Counted from the first letter of the stretch, positions 19,999-30,810 are shown. The stretch is 64,000 nt of DNA from Prorocentrum cordatum (GCA_963575745.1 CAUYUJ010018071.1:127501-191500), one strand, 5' to 3'. The notes: generated by a model not told the origin, from the sequence alone. Program-made: numbers and translations.

Positions 19999-21519
19999 CG
20001 CGTGGGAAACACGTACTACACGAAGGAGTTCGCCGAGCTCGTCTTCCGCGAATCCATCTTGCACGAAGGTCGAGTGCGCCCGATGAGGGCGAGGATTGTG
20101 ACGCGCTTTAAGGAAGCCGGCAGTTGCGTCACGCACCTTCTACCAGGAAAGGTCGTTCAGTGGTTGTCGTTGATGGAGGACGTATTCTCGTCTCCGTTCG
20201 TAGAGGAATTGCGAACCAATCTCATGGGCGAGTTGGTTGATAATACAGAGTTTGAGCACGTTTCGTTGGATGCAACTCTGCGCACTGCCATGCGCGTGAA
20301 AGGCCAGGCGAACTACAGGGAACCGGCAGAGATTCGAGCGGCGGCGCCGTTTCCAGACGGCGTTGCCAAGAGGCGCATTTTGACTGCCAAAGGTCGTACG
20401 TCAGCCGCCATTGGCATGTGGCCCGTGGCCAGCGAAGCGGCATCCGTCGTGAAGGCGGCTCTTCGAAATCACTTGCCCGAGCGAGCTCTCCAGCAGTGCG
20501 TCTCAGTGGCATCAGATGATCCGTCGGCGACATTGTTTGCAGAGCTCAAGCAAATCATGCCTCAGCTCAAGTTTTTGTGCCTAGATCCTGTTCATCTTGC
20601 AATTGTGTATAATCAGGCGCACTGGCGGAAACATTCTCCGGGCCAGGCAGTTTTGCGAATCATTTTGAATAAATTCAATAAAGTGAGCTCAGATTTAAAT
20701 GGCGCCGCGCGGGGCGCCCCTTACACGGGCCACCAGGCTAGCTCGCTGTCTGCCGCCGAGGGCCGCGCGCAGTCGTTGATAGCCGGCGGCGGCATGCAGA
20801 AGCGCCGAGCGCACAAGATCATTGCAGATCTCGACGCCAATGAGCCATTCGTGAGAAAACTTGAGTTCATCGAGGCATTGGCGGCATTGACGTCCGTCTA
20901 CTGGGAAGAAGTGGACAGGCGCACCCCCGCCGCGCCAAGCAAGAAGCTGGCTGATGTAATAGCGAATGCCGCGCAGCACAGTCGACGCGAGTATCTTTTT
21001 AATAATTTGCGCATGCGGCACTCGCTGCCGGCTCGCGCGCTGCCATTGCTCGGTTCGGGCACGAGCCCAAACGAAGCGCTGCGTAGCGAGATCAACAGGT
21101 GGTTTAAGAACCAGCCGGAGTTGTACGCGCAGACTTTAGAGCTCCAGCTCGGCGTCAACGTAATCGGCAAGCAAATGATGCATAATTCAGCTATGTACGC
21201 CCCCACTCTGCGCCAGCTGTCTTCGCAAACTGTCGCAGCTAGCGTGGTCTGCTCGTTTGCGATATCCGCCGCCGAGTGGGCAAATCATTGCGCTTCTCAG
21301 GCGCAGGAGCAGAGGGCGCCGCGGAAAGCGCAGCTTCCGCTGGCGCTGCAGCGCAAAGCCGCTGAGCCCCTGGCGAACAAGTGGAAGGTGGATCACAAGC
21401 GCATGGTTGTTGCGCGCAAGCCAGCAGGGCAACAACAATTCATTCGCACCCTGAAGCGGCCGGGCGCAGCCAAGCAGCGCAAGCGCACGCCCTTCTCTCT
21501 TGTTCGGAAGCGCAGCTAA
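19999..21519 (+). CDS. DDE-type transposase, exon 2 (catalytic)
   Basis: About 506 codons end in TAA at 21,517-21,519; there is no ATG at the start, as expected for an internal exon. Candidate catalytic triad, numbering from the TTG at 19,966: Asp102 in HVSLDATLRT, Asp207 in CLDPVHLAIVY (or Asp184/185 in VASDDPSAT), and Glu370 in GTSPNEALRSEINRWF. The D-x(about 100)-D-x(about 160)-E spacing with a large insertion fits a eukaryotic cut-and-paste DDE fold. RRVGNTYYTKEF opens the exon. The carboxy-terminus is highly basic (KRPGAAKQRKRT) and may bind DNA or direct nuclear import. The frame is fully intact, so this copy could be functional. It lies immediately upstream of an AT-rich satellite. Confidence 0.7.
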   Translation, partial: RVGNTYYTKEFAELVFRESILHEGRVRPMRARIVTRFKEAGSCVTHLLPGKVVQWLSLMEDVFSSPFVEELRTNLMGELVDNTEFEHVSLDATLRTAMRVKGQANYREPAEIRAAAPFPDGVAKRRILTAKGRTSAAIGMWPVASEAASVVKAALRNHLPERALQQCVSVASDDPSATLFAELKQIMPQLKFLCLDPVHLAIVYNQAHWRKHSPGQAVLRIILNKFNKVSSDLNGAARGAPYTGHQASSLSAAEGRAQSLIAGGGMQKRRAHKIIADLDANEPFVRKLEFIEALAALTSVYWEEVDRRTPAAPSKKLADVIANAAQHSRREYLFNNLRMRHSLPARALPLLGSGTSPNEALRSEINRWFKNQPELYAQTLELQLGVNVIGKQMMHNSAMYAPTLRQLSSQTVAASVVCSFAISAAEWANHCASQAQEQRAPRKAQLPLALQRKAAEPLANKWKVDHKRMVVARKPAGQQQFIRTLKRPGAAKQRKRTPFSLVRKRS

Positions 21520-21639
21520 GGCGGACGGCTTTTCCCTAGATGAATGCTAGTGGTTGCGTTTATGTTTGAAGCTCAACTACGTGCTGCCTTGTCACTGCCT
21601 CGACGCGCGGCATTTGCGCTGCCATGCGAAAAAGAGTAC

Positions 21640-23060
21640 TAAACATCGGGAGTTGCGAAGGCTTCGCCTCTATTACCGGAGCCCCGATTAAAATAATTTG
21701 AATTATTTAATTTCCCAGAGCAAAGTTCTTAATCATTTAAATCAGTACCGTTTCGACGAGAGACGAACCTCAGTTATTTTATTAATCATTTTTAAATTCT
21801 TTATTTTTAAGTTTTTAAATATTAAATAATTAAAACGTTTAATAAGTTAATCAATTTAATTAATAAAATCGTAACGTTTCGCTTCTATTACAGGAGCCCA
21901 GATTTAAATAATTTAAATAATTTAAACCACCCGGGCAATAAATTATTCAATTTATTGAAATCAGCGTCCTTTCGTGAAGAGACGAACTTCAGTTATTTTA
22001 TTAATTAAATTGTTTAAACTATTTAGTTTTTTAATGTTATTCAAATATTCCATAATTTAAATAGTTTAAAACATTTAAGTAATTTAATTCATAAAATCGT
22101 AACGTTTCGCTTGTATTACAAGAGCCCCGATTTAAATAATTTAAATATTTCAAACCACCCAGGCAATACATTCTTTAATATATTGAAATCAGCGTCTTTT
22201 CGAAGAAAGACGAGTTTCAGTTATTGTATTAATAAAATTATTTAAATTATTTAAATTATTTAAATATTTAATAATTTAAAAAGTTTTAATAATTTAAATA
22301 ATTTAATTAATAAAATCGGAACGTTTCGCTTCGATTACAGGAGCCCCGATTTAAATACTTTAAATATTTTAAACCATCCGGGCAATAAAATGTTTAATTT
22401 ATTGAAATCAGCGTCTTTTCGAAGAAAGACGAGTTTTCAGCTAATTTGTTAATTAAATTATATAAATTTTTAAATTATTTAAATTATTGAATATTCCAAT
22501 AATTTAAAAAGTTTGAATAGTTTAAATAGTTTAATTAATAAAATCGTAACGTTTCGCTTATTACAGGAGCCCCGATTTAAATAATTTAAATATTTTAAAC
22601 CACCCGGGCAATAAAATATTTAATTTATTGAAATCAGCGTCTTTTCGAAGAAAGACGAGTTTTAGCTAATTTATTAATTAAATTATTTAAATTGTTTAAA
22701 TTATTTAAATTATTAAATATTTATAAAAAGTTTAAATAGTTTACTTAATAAAATCGTAACGTTTCGCTTCGATTACAGGAGCCCCGATTTAAATACTTTA
22801 AATATTTTAAACCACCCGGGCAATAAAATATTTAATTTATTGAAACCAGCGTCCTTTCGAAGAAAGACGAGTTTTCAGCTAATTTATTAATTAAATTATT
22901 TAAATTATTTAAATTATTACAATTTTTAAATATATAATAGTTTAAACAAGTTTACATAGTTTAAATAATTTAATTAATAAAATAATATGTAATCGCTTTT
23001 ATTTACAAAGGCCAGGATTAAAAATATTTTGTGTTTAAGAAAAAAGCTGTAAGCAATAAA
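21640..23060 (+). repeat. AT-rich satellite, about 210-228 bp units
   Basis: GTAACGTTTCGCTT starts units near 21,871, 22,099, 22,318, 22,546 and 22,756. A degenerate unit lies before them (about 21,650) and another after (about 22,990). Units combine conserved GC islands (AGGAGCCCCGATTTAAAT, CCACCCGGGCAATAAA, GCGTCTTTTCGAAGAAAGAC) with long TTTAAATTA spacers that contain ATTTAAAT palindromes. The sharp AT shift against the flanking DNA is striking. Nothing is coded. Confidence 0.9.
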
Positions 23061-23111
23061 TTATTTATATTTTCAAAATGACGATCATATGTGACTAGCT
23101 TGTCCCTCAAT

Positions 23112-23136
23112 CATATATATATATATATATACATAT
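23112..23136. repeat. (TA)n microsatellite
   Basis: A short TATATA run ends the AT-rich satellite zone and precedes a return to GC-rich DNA. Confidence 0.8.
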
Positions 23137-23279
23137 AACGGCGCACCGGGTCCGGGGGCCCAGGGCCGGGACCTCGACCACAAATGTGGGCACCGGGGGG
23201 CCCGGAGGCTCGTCGGACCGCCGGACGCCGTCCAAGATCGTTCGCAGGCGGCTTCGGAACGCGCTCCGATGGCTCCAGA

Positions 23280-23830
23280 TGCCTTCCAAGACGCCTGTCA
23301 TGACACCAAGAAGGTTTCAGAAGCCTCCAAGACGCTCCGAGAGGCAGCCCAAGAGAGGCCCAAGAAGCAAAAATCGTGCCATTCCTATGGGAAAACGTAT
23401 ATGTTTCGCATGTTCGCCTCTTGGGCTTTCACCGCGTCCAAGACGGCCCAAGAGGCGCCCAAGACCGCCCCAAGACGGCCCAAGAAGCTTCCAAGAGGGC
23501 CCCAGGACAGCCCAAGAGGGCCCCAAGACGGCCCAAGAGGCGCCCAAGATGGCCCAAGAGGGCCCCAAGACGGGCCCAAGAGGGGGCCCAGAGGGGGACC
23601 ACGAACCGCAAGCTCGAGCCTTCCGCCCCAAGAGGCCGCCAGGAGGCCCCAAGGAGGCCCCTCAAGAGGCCCCAGGAGACCCCCAAGAGGCCCAAAGGAG
23701 GCCCCGAGAAGCCCCAAATCGGCCCCCAAAATGCTTCGAACCTGCTTCCAGGAGGCCCCCGACAGGTTCAGAGGCTCCCGAGAAGCTACGTCAAACTCCC
23801 AGCGAGCGGCCGGACGAGGCCCCCCACAAA
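23280..23830 (-). repeat. CTTGGG tract, reverse orientation
   Basis: The plus strand shows GCCCAAGA, GGCCCAAGAGG and CCCCAAGACGG words, the reverse complement of the tract at 165-960. Open frames on both strands are repeat-driven and not counted as genes. Confidence 0.85.
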
Positions 23831-23959
23831 ATCACAAGAGGGTTCCAGTATTTGTATCCTTCAGCGCTCTCTGGCCTTCTTCCCCCTGCCCCCTTCCCTG
23901 CGACTTTCATTGACTCAAGCTCGCCTCCTAGCTAGAACCTAAGCGCGCGCGAAGCGCGC

Positions 23960-24265
23960 GCGTGGTTCTAGTGTATATATATAAGTATACAAGTGCATGT
24001 ACATGTTACGCATACATCGACTTACACATATGCATATACATATACATGTACATGTGTGTGTCTGTATACATTCATGTGTAGGTAAATCTATACATACACA
24101 TACATGCATACATGCATGCATACATACATGCATACCTGTATGCATGCATGCATGCACACATACATACACACATTCGTGCATACAGATATACATGCATGCA
24201 TACATACATATGCCGTAGAGACATGGACATATGTTTATGGAATAGATACTTCCATGTGTATACGG
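23960..24265. repeat. CATA/TGCA microsatellite cluster
   Basis: Interrupted CATACATGCATA and TACATATACA words. A short GCGCGCGCGAAGCGCGCGCG palindromic patch precedes it at 23,942-23,962. Confidence 0.8.
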
Positions 24266-24279
24266 CATACATATCCGCC

Positions 24280-25210
24280 ATCGTGCCTGGGTTGTGGATA
24301 CGAAGCATTTTGGATGTTCGTTAGGATCTCGTGGGAGGCCTCTCGGGGGCCTCTTGGAGTCCGTTTGGAGGACTCTTCGGGTCCGTTGCGGGGCCTTTTC
24401 TGGCCTCTGTTGGATCTCTTGGGGGCCCTTGGGGGCCTCTTGCGGGCATCTTGGAGGCCTCCTGGGGCCTCCTGGGCGCCTCTTGGGGTCTCCTGGGGGC
24501 CTCTTGGGGCGGAAGACTCGGGTTTTCGGTTCGTATTCCCTCTCTTGGGCCCTTTTTGGGGCCGTCTTGGGGCCCTCTTGTGCCGTCTTGGGCGCCTCTT
24601 GTGCCGTCCTGGAGCGCTTTTAGGCCGTCTTGGAGCCCTCTTGGAGGCCTCTTGGGGCGCTCTTAGGCCTCTTGGGCCGTTTGGCCACCTAGACAGGGGT
24701 ACAAAACATCCCAAGAGTGTCCCAAGATAGCTCTGATTGCTCCACGGTGGCCCAATATGGACCGAAGATGGCCCAAGATGCCAGACGACGGCACGAGTGC
24801 ACCTCAAGACGGACCAGGAAGGCTCCGAGATTGCCCGCAAGCTCCCAATCCACTCCAGGAGCGGTCCGAGAGAGCTCCCAAGAGGCTCCTGACAGGCACA
24901 ATTCCTTGGTCCGCCTCAGGCTTGGGGAGAAAAACGCGTGATCGTTCTTTATCGGTGGTCAGACCGTCCAAGAAGGTGTCCGAGCCTCCCAACACCGCCC
25001 CAAGACGGTCCAAAAGGGCCCCATGGGAGCGCCCAGCTGGCCCCGATGTTGTCCCTCAGAGCGTCCCAGCTGGCCCCTGGCCCTGGGCCCCCGAGACCGC
25101 CCCAAGATGCCTCAAAGGCGGCCCAGAAGCCCCCTCAGACAGCCCCAAAGGGAGGCCCAAAGATTCACGAGGGCTCCCCATCCCATGAGAGCCCGAACAG
25201 CGCCGCGTGA
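24280..25210. repeat. CTTGGG tracts, head-to-head pair
   Basis: The head CCATCGTGCCTGGGTTGT at 24,280 introduces a sense tract (CTCTTGGGG words) to about 24,680. From about 24,700 to 25,200 the words switch to the reverse orientation (CCCAAGAT, CCCAAGAGG). The pair therefore forms a long imperfect inverted repeat. Confidence 0.75.
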
Positions 25211-25980
25211 TCGTCCGGTAATCCGAGGCCGCCCGCAGGAGGGAGGAAGGAGAATTCAGAGAGAGGAGGAAAAGGGGACGATGGGCGAGGATGCGCGGAA
25301 GAGGGAGGAGAGAGGATGGGAGAAGAAGACGAAGAAACGGAAATTTGGGAAGGCGATGTATAGGCCAGGATGAGGGCTGGAGGAATGAGGAACGGAGAGG
25401 TGGGAGGAGTGAGGAGGGAAGATGATGAACAGGAGGGGGAGGAGGAGGCTTGTGGTGAGGCCTCCCTCCCTGGCCCTCTGAGGGTGTCCTTGTCATGACC
25501 CTAGACAAAGATGATCGCCCCCCCCCCCCCCCCTTGTCGGAGAAACTGTATCAAGAATCCGCAGTGCGGGTTCCTACCAAAATCATGATAGGATCCCAAC
25601 GAGACCCCAAGCGGATTCCGATAAGGTTCTTGCAGGATTCTTGAAGGATTCCGGAGAATTCCTTGGTCCCCCCCTTCAGGAATTATTGAATTTATTGGGG
25701 TGCTAACGATATTGCTCGGCGGTTCCCCTTCCTCGTGAAATATGTAGTTTATTGGTGCAGCGGATAAAATGGGGTGGATCGATAATGCGAGGTCACGGTT
25801 AGTCGTCGCAACTTGTGTTCAGTTCATGTTGCCTGCTCGTGCGTTCGATCTTCTATTCGTGCACATGTGCAGTTGTGTTGCTGTCGAGGGCTGGGGCGTG
25901 CTAGAACCTGAGCGCGCGCGCGCGGTTCTGGTGTGCGTGTATATATCTCCATAGACATATATCACTAGCCCAAAACATAC
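25211..25980. other. Intergenic; purine patch and C homopolymer
   Basis: A purine-rich patch occurs at 25,235-25,450 and a C run at about 25,517-25,533. A short repeat of GGATTC-type words lies at 25,550-25,660. No gene is seen. Confidence 0.5.
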
Positions 25981-26225
25981 CCGGACCCGGGGTCAGCTGG
26001 GGTGAAAAGGGCCGCCCGCTAGAGCGTTTTCGGCCTTGCCGCCACCTCGTCTGGGTACGGGTCGGTGCCCGAAACAACCATACATACCCGGACCTAGCTG
26101 GGGTGGTGGTTGGGTCACCCCGTCTAGGTACGGGTATGTATGGTGGTTTCGGGAGCCGACCCGGACCCAGGGGGGGTGATGCCCCGAGGGCCCCTTGCCA
26201 CCCCGTCTGGGTAAGGGTACGGGTA
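25981..26225. repeat. GGGTACGGGT/CCGGACC inverted-repeat region
   Basis: Phrases CATACCCGGACC, CACCCCGTCTGGGTA and GGGTACGGGTA recur in both orientations. The clearest pair is CGAAACAACCATACATACCC (26,070-26,089) against its near-exact reverse complement at 26,132-26,151. Confidence 0.7.
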
Positions 26226-26281
26226 TCTTTCGCGCTCGAGAATATATGTATATACATCTGAACACTTGTGCGCATCTAAAA

Positions 26282-26350
26282 GAGGGGGATACAGAGAGAG
26301 AGAGAGACAGAGAGACAGAGAGAGAGAGAGACAGAGAAAGAGAGAGACAT
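26282..26350. repeat. (GA)n microsatellite
   Basis: A GAGAGACAGAGAGA run about 65 bases long. Confidence 0.85.
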
Positions 26351-27424
26351 GACCTGCATCGGACAGGTCTGCCCACGCCACCGGGGTGCACCAGTCTTGC
26401 CCACATCGCTCCCAGAGGCCAGAGCGGGACGCCGCGCCGAAGCCACGCCAGGACGAGGGGAGCCTCGCCCCCGTGGGCCACGCAGGCCTCCAGCCTGCGG
26501 CGCCACGAGTGCTCCCTCCGAGAATGCGAGGGGCGATGAGGACGACCGACGCGACAAGGGGAGGACCCTTAGGAGGACGAGGAGGAGGAGGAGGAGGAGG
26601 AGGGCAAGGAGGAGGAACCCTTCTCGTTGGGGAGGGGCTCAGTGCTTCTTGATTGTTTTGCAGTGTGTCTTGGGTGTTCCTTAAGTTTCCCATGGGAAAT
26701 CGACGTGTAATTTCTGGGAATATAGGGGCCTCGTTCCTTGTTTAGGGCTCCTTATGACAACGCTTCGACTGCAGGAGCGCTTCGCGGCAGAGCACGGCCC
26801 AGACGGCGCACCTCGCGCGCGCTCTGCCAGTCGCACCGCAGAGGGAGCGCGCCGTCCATGCCGAGGGAAGTCATGTCTCATCAGCCATGGGCGCAGGATC
26901 ACTGGACCCCCGCAACAGGATTCCAGCCTTCAGCGGTGCCGAAATGTGTACGGCGGCCGCGGTGGTCGGGCCAGAGCGCCTGCACCGGGGCAGTTGAACG
27001 GCGTGGCGGGCGGGGACTGGCAGTGTTCGGCTGGGCCCACTAGACCACGAGTCTCGGCGCACTGACCGAGGTAAGCGAAGCGTTCTTGGGGGTTCCTGGG
27101 GGGCTGAGGCAGGAGAGCGCGCTGCGGAAGCGGCATAGGGAGACGCGATTAGCGCGTACTGCGTGGCTGCTGTTCTCGTTGCTTGAGGTTCCGCAGAGAT
27201 ACAGTCTGAGCTTCGAGGGCGGCAACGGGGTCACGCACCGTCACTGGTGTGCGGTGCAGAAGCGCCGACCGCCGAGGCGACAGGCGGCGGTGGCGCGGAG
27301 GGAGACGTCTGATCTTGAAAACGTGCTCTCACGTGTTCAAGATCGGCGCGCTCCCATGCGTTACCTGTCTTTTGAGCGCTGGCTTTGCCGCGTGTTCGGG
27401 TCCGGGGTCAGGCCATGAGGATGG
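26351..27424. other. Intergenic, no gene recognised
   Basis: GC-rich unique-looking DNA with a small GGA patch near 26,575-26,610. Frames of 60-110 codons on both strands have no recognisable motif. Confidence 0.4.
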
Positions 27425-27860
27425 TCATGAAGGTGGAATGGGAGGAAGATTGGGTAAGATGAGGATGGTAGAAAAGAAGGAGGCGGAGAAGGAGGAGGAG
27501 GAGGAGAAGAAGAAGCCGAAGAAACAGCAGAATGATGAAGAGGCAGACCGTGCCAACGACGGCGCCCCTTGCATATGCAGGCCGTGTGGCCGCAGCCGCC
27601 CGCCGCGCTGCTGCGACCCTCGGGGCCCGCCGTGGTGCCGGCGCCGGGCGCGAAGCGGTCCCCCGCTCCTCCTGCTCCTCCTCCTCTTGCTCCTCCTCGT
27701 CCTCCTCCTCCTCCTCCATCTCCTCCTCCTCCTCGTCCCTCCTCCTCGTCCCTCCTCCTCCTCCTCCTCCCTTTCCTCCTCCTCCTCCTCCTCCTCCTCC
27801 TCCCTTTCCTCCTCCTCCTCCTCCTCCTCCTCCTCCTCCTCCTCCTCCATTCCTTTTCCT
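27425..27860. repeat. GGA patch and (CCT)n microsatellite
   Basis: GGAGGAGAAGAAG triplets occur at 27,465-27,530, and a long CCT/CTC run at about 27,660-27,848. The apparent Ser/Pro/Leu or Gly/Glu proteins are artefacts. Confidence 0.85.
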
Positions 27861-27954
27861 TATCAATAACTTCTCCCTGTCGTACCCCGAGGCCAGTTTT
27901 TACGGTGGGCCAGGCGTTTGACCTGAGATTTCCTCACCATCTACGATTCTGAAG

Positions 27955-28400
27955 TTTAGCGGATTCAGAGCGGAATGTTTTCAAAATGTGCCTATCGCCT
28001 TAGCGCAACGCACATTCGTTAAACAAATCGCATGAGCTTCACGGATTGAGGGCGGGTCGTTTTCAAAATGTGGTTATCGCCCTAGCGCGGCGCACATTCG
28101 TGTTCAATATTTGCAAGAGTTTCACGGGTTGAGGGCGGGTGGTTTGCAAAATGTGGTTCTCGCCTTAGCGCGGCGTACATTCGTTTTAAACATGTGCAAG
28201 AGTTTCACAGATTGAGGGCGGGTGGTTTCAACATGTGTCTCTCGCCTTAGCGCGGCGTGTATTCGTTAAACTAGTTGCAAGAGTTTCACGGGTTGAGGGC
28301 GGATTGCTTTCAAAATATGGTTCTCGCCTTAGCGCGGCGCACATTCGTTTTGCAAGAGCTTCACGGATTGAGGGTGGTTCTTTTTCAACATGTGGTTCTC
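27955..28400 (+). repeat. 82-bp tandem repeat, five copies
   Basis: The phrase CGCCTTAGCGCGGCGCACATTCG recurs with TTAGCG or CTAGCG near 28,000, 28,083, 28,164, 28,247 and 28,329. Each copy also carries GCAAGAGTTTCACGG, TTGAGGGCGGGT and AAAATGTGG. The spacing is 81-83 bases and the last copies are shortened. Confidence 0.85.
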
Positions 28401-28689
28401 GTCTTTCCGGATTATGCGGATGCAACAGTTGTGATGGTTCGTTTGGTTGAAGTCCCAGGAATTGCGTTCTGGCGAGATTCTGAATTGTCAAAACGCAACA
28501 GTCAGGTTGATCCGTGGCGTTGGAATCTCGAGCATAATGTCTTGGCATGATTCAGGGTCTTCAAACAGTTGTCTTCCAAAGAGGCAGTTCCTTGAATGGA
28601 AATGAACAGTTGTAGGGGCCGATGAAGAGGGAGCTTGGAGGGAGGGTTTATTCTAACATCCTTGATGCTTCTTGGGTTTACAATGGTCC

Positions 28690-28830
28690 TCCTCCTCCTC
28701 CCCCTCGTCTCTCCTCCTTGTCCCCCCTCCTCCTCCTCCTCCTCCTCCTCCTCCTCCTCCTCCTCCTCCTCCCTCCTCCTCCTCCTCCCTGCTCCTCCTC
28801 GTCCCTCATCCTCCTCGACCCTTTCTTCTT
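28690..28830. repeat. (CCT)n microsatellite
   Basis: A CTCCTCCTC run with a few CCC interruptions. Confidence 0.9.
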
Positions 28831-29234
28831 CTTTGCCAAGTCATGAGGCGCACAGCGGAGACGTTTAGGAGAGGTTGCCAGCTAAGGAAGACGATGGACG
28901 GTGGCGGCAGTAAGATATGATATGATCGTGGCAACAAACGATAGGGGGAGGGATGACTGGCCTGAGGCAGGGCCGTGCCCCTTCGCGTGGGGCATTCGGA
29001 CTTTCGTGGACCCCTCGACCGTGGCGGAAGCGGGCCCAGGGCCAGAGTGCGCCAGCATTGTCTGGGAGGGACGTTGTGCCTCGCCCGCGCTCTCTGCTCC
29101 AGCTCAGCAGGCATGCGCGGGCCTCCAGGGCCTCTCGTCCGCCGCCAACCTCCCTTCCTGGCTCAAACCACAGGGCCAGGCAGGCCTTGAGCTTGGAGGG
29201 GGTGGCAGCCAGGGGGGACCAGTGCTCCAGGATG

Positions 29235-29479
29235 CTGCTCGCGATGAGTCTGCACAAGAGCTCATACGCCCTGAGGGGACTAGTCGTGTACCTTCCCTCC
29301 TCATCCAGGCCTAAAGCCACTCTCCGACGGCATTGGGCGTTGGCCTGATGTCGGCATCGACTTGCTGTCGGGTGCAGCTGAACGGTGCGGCTGAGCCTTG
29401 GGAGATGGGTACACATGAGCATGGTCGGTGTCCTGCAGACCGCTCCGCAACAGCACTGATCTGTCGTAGCCAGCTCCAC
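29235..29479 (-). pseudogene. Retroelement ORF, 3' piece
   Basis: On the minus strand a frame reading DQCCCGAVCRTPTMLMCTH..ALGLDEEGRYTTSPL..YELLCRLIASSI follows the methyltransferase-like piece in a different frame. This looks like the conserved carboxy-terminal segment of the same retroelement protein. Downstream of about 29,235 the frame degenerates. Confidence 0.45.
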
Positions 29480-29910
29480 TCCTGGTATCTTCGCTGCGGC
29501 CTGTACTTCAGGTAAGTACCACGAGGATGGTGCAGCAGGGATCCATGAGGCTGGGGCGGGGCAGGGTGCTCTAGTACCCCGCTGATGTTAGACAGGGCCA
29601 ACATCACCATAAAACAGACAGCTGTGCGTAGGAGCGCGTTGCATAGCTCGACATGTAGGCGCTCGCTGGCAGTGAGACCTGGGCATCCCCAGAGGAAAGC
29701 GCGGGAACGGACAGGGCGAGGCTGAGTTGTTCCCGCGGGTAAAGCATGCATTATGGCCGAGCTCCATGTCTCGCATGGAGGGCTTGTTATTATTGCTACG
29801 ATCTGTCCTGTGGCTAGGGCCCTCTCCCAGAAAACGACTACATCGATGGCGGTCAGATCGCCGAGCTTCGGATCGTTAATGATATCAACCGAAATAACGA
29901 AAATAAACAA
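29311..29910 (-). pseudogene. C5-methyltransferase-like domain of retroelement
   Basis: The minus-strand reading contains SVDIINDPKLGDLT (acidic residue after a strand, as in SAM-binding motif II/III) and then ITSPPCETWSSA. PPC is the catalytic motif IV of cytosine-5 DNA methyltransferases, with the Cys codon at 29,773-29,775. RPVRSRAFLWG, SERLHVELCNALLR and LEHPAPP follow. Motif I (LFSGHRRRGDLQD) lies just upstream in another frame (29,853-30,539), so at least one frameshift splits the gene. Capture of cytosine methyltransferases by eukaryotic retrotransposons, including dinoflagellate ones, is established. Assigning this copy to that phenomenon is inference. Confidence 0.55.
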
Positions 29911-30539
29911 CGGCCGCCAGAGAGGCGTTCGAAAACATCCTGGAGGTCACCGCGGCGTCGATGGCCGCTGAAGAGTTGCATAATCAAATAGCACCGAAAT
30001 GTGTTAAAATCGGGCGTGGGAAAATTGGTTTCATATACTGGCGGCAATGGCGGTAGCTCAGGCGCGGGGAGTGGCTCAAAGTCACGGAAGGCCTCGTTCA
30101 GCGCTTCTCTCGCCATTCTCCTTGGGCGAGGGCCGATCAGCGCTGGACGCAATGCCTTCAGCTCTCGATATCCTTGTCTCATGCTGCGGGTTGCCTCGAG
30201 GCCCAGCTGCCTGCTGCGGGCCGCCGCGTCTTTGTCCGCGAGCTCGCCGTGCAACACAATCTCCATGAGGCAGTGTCTGCAGTTGTGGCGGAGGTGTCGT
30301 ACTAGCTGTCCGCGTGTGGAGAAATCTGTCCTGCATGATTGGCATACCGTGCCGATGGCAGCCCTTTGCGCCATGTCGATCGGGTCGTGCACTACTGCGC
30401 GATGACTATTCCATGCCATGCCGCCACTGAGGTGGTCACCTCTCCGCACTCGTAGCAAATCTGCTGCTTCTTGTCCGTCAACGGTTCCTTTGGTAGGATG
30501 CCCGCCTGCCGCTGCAACTCCGTAAGTTCTGCTTGCCAT
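29853..30539 (-). pseudogene. Zinc-finger and SAM-motif piece of retroelement
   Basis: A minus-strand frame of 228 codons. Near the middle, CQSCRTDFSTRGQLVRHLRH gives a C2H2 zinc finger (C-x2-C-x12-H-x3-H). A helical segment and a Pro-rich linker follow, then FRCYLIMQLFSGHRRRGDLQ, which fits methyltransferase motif I (FxGxG-like). After about codon 210 the reading becomes noise and the next piece picks up in another frame. Zinc fingers in retroelement proteins usually bind nucleic acid. Confidence 0.5.
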
Positions 30540-30767
30540 TCAATCACACGTGACTGTTCTGCATTGTGGGCGTTGCTCCTTTCCAGACTCGCCGCGCGAC
30601 GTGTCAGGAAATCCCTTGGGCACTCACGAGCGTAGGCAACCCATTGGCTGTAACCTCTGTGTGGTTCGTAGTCACGATTAGTAAAGAGCTTCTAACGCAG
30701 TGGTCTGTGTCCGTCCACTGCCAGGGTGGGAGTATATCTCATCCAGACATTGTCGCAGAACCGGTGG

Positions 30768-30770
30768 TGC

Positions 30771-30810
<40 letters not shown>
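30768..30810. repeat. (TA)n microsatellite inside retroelement
   Basis: A TATATATATA run with one GTA interruption lies between the reverse-transcriptase-like and zinc-finger pieces. Confidence 0.85.
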
